Positions 5,928-6,181 of a stretch of DNA of 6,181 nt are shown here, one piece after another. Position numbers and translations under genes: made by a program. Numbering within the stretch: position 1 is the stretch's first letter; every line of letters begins with the position of its first letter. Where the stretch lies: assembly GCA_031259365.1 (NCBI GenBank), contig JAIRLP010000083.1, positions 1-6,181 on the forward strand. The letters are read 5' to 3'. This DNA comes from Rickettsiales bacterium (lineage in GTDB: Bacteria; Pseudomonadota; Alphaproteobacteria; Rs-D84). The notes beneath the pieces were generated by a model that worked only from the letters and a program-made list of their open reading frames with translations, made no database searches and was not told the origin of the DNA.

Positions 5928-6181
5928 ATGACACATGAGGATATATGGAAAGCAATAGAACGTTTTGCGACTGAACACAGAATGTCTTGTTCAGGGTTAG
6001 CCAAGTGCAGTGGCCTGGATCCAACAACGTTTAACAAAAGTAAAAGATGGTCCAAGGATGGCAAACCGCGCTGGCCTTCGACACATAGCTTGTCGAAAAT
6101 TTTATCTTCGACCGGCACGCAGATTGGAGATTTTACAAAATATCTGCAACCAGCTGAATTCAAGGTTCATCCGGAAGAATT
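5928..6181 (+). CDS. HTH transcriptional regulator, probably S24/LexA-like repressor (5' part)
   Basis: The first 84 codons of a protein that continues beyond the right edge. It starts MTHEDIWKAIERFATEH, then SGLAKCSGLDPTTFNKSKR (about 22-40), a helix-turn-helix in which LDPTTF begins the recognition helix, and DGKPRWPSTHSLSKIL (44-59). The combination GLDPTTFN-SKR, then G-PRWPS, is the N-terminal signature I know from alphaproteobacterial repressors that carry a C-terminal S24 (LexA-type) autoproteolysis domain; that domain would lie outside the window, so it is predicted, not seen. The start is firm: AAGGAG at 5916-5921 sits 6 nt before the ATG. It is divergent from the peptidase operon and could control it or itself through dyads in the shared spacer. 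Confidence 0.85.
   Translation, partial: MTHEDIWKAIERFATEHRMSCSGLAKCSGLDPTTFNKSKRWSKDGKPRWPSTHSLSKILSSTGTQIGDFTKYLQPAEFKVHPEE

Overview
The window looks like a piece of a low-GC, host-associated type of Alphaproteobacterium. The RpoC fragment carries the large trigger-loop insertion seen in proteobacterial beta-prime subunits. An rpmF-plsX pair follows, and the partial regulator at the right edge has the N-terminal signature of the alphaproteobacterial HTH/S24 repressor family. The Cys/Gly/Tyr-rich secreted protein on the minus strand resembles small secreted proteins I associate with reduced-genome gut Alphaproteobacteria. That last link is from memory, and the species cannot be named from this sequence.

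Left half (1-3892), plus strand, housekeeping: the 3' part of rpoC, a 151-residue HAD-like hydrolase of unknown substrate, rpmF (ribosomal protein L32, only 49 residues, with a four-cysteine zinc ribbon), and plsX (acyl-phosphate synthesis for phospholipid). A strong hairpin terminator follows plsX, so fabH, the usual next gene, is not here. Each of the three spacers between these genes contains a large dyad: an imperfect 93-nt hairpin after rpoC, a 16-bp stem after the HAD gene, and a 105-nt imperfect hairpin between rpmF and plsX that ends in a T-run.

Right half (3893-5572), minus strand, accessory: a two-gene operon read leftward, with a 4-base ATGA overlap between its genes, ending at the shared terminator. 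The first gene is a probable HExxH zinc metallopeptidase with an N-terminal hydrophobic segment, cut by one in-frame TAA seven codons before its active-site HEAQH. The second encodes a small secreted Cys-rich protein with a signal peptide. It needs two frame corrections to read through, one of them at a T7 run. Both genes therefore look recently decayed, or mis-sequenced at several points.

Right edge (5573-6181): a 355-bp divergent spacer with a candidate promoter in each direction and several small dyads and direct repeats. It leads into the start of an HTH transcriptional regulator, probably S24/LexA-like, which runs off the window with an excellent Shine-Dalgarno. The most interesting items are the interrupted peptidase/Cys-rich pair and the set of long intergenic hairpins. 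I see no CRISPR array, tRNA, rRNA, insertion sequence or recognisable defence system.
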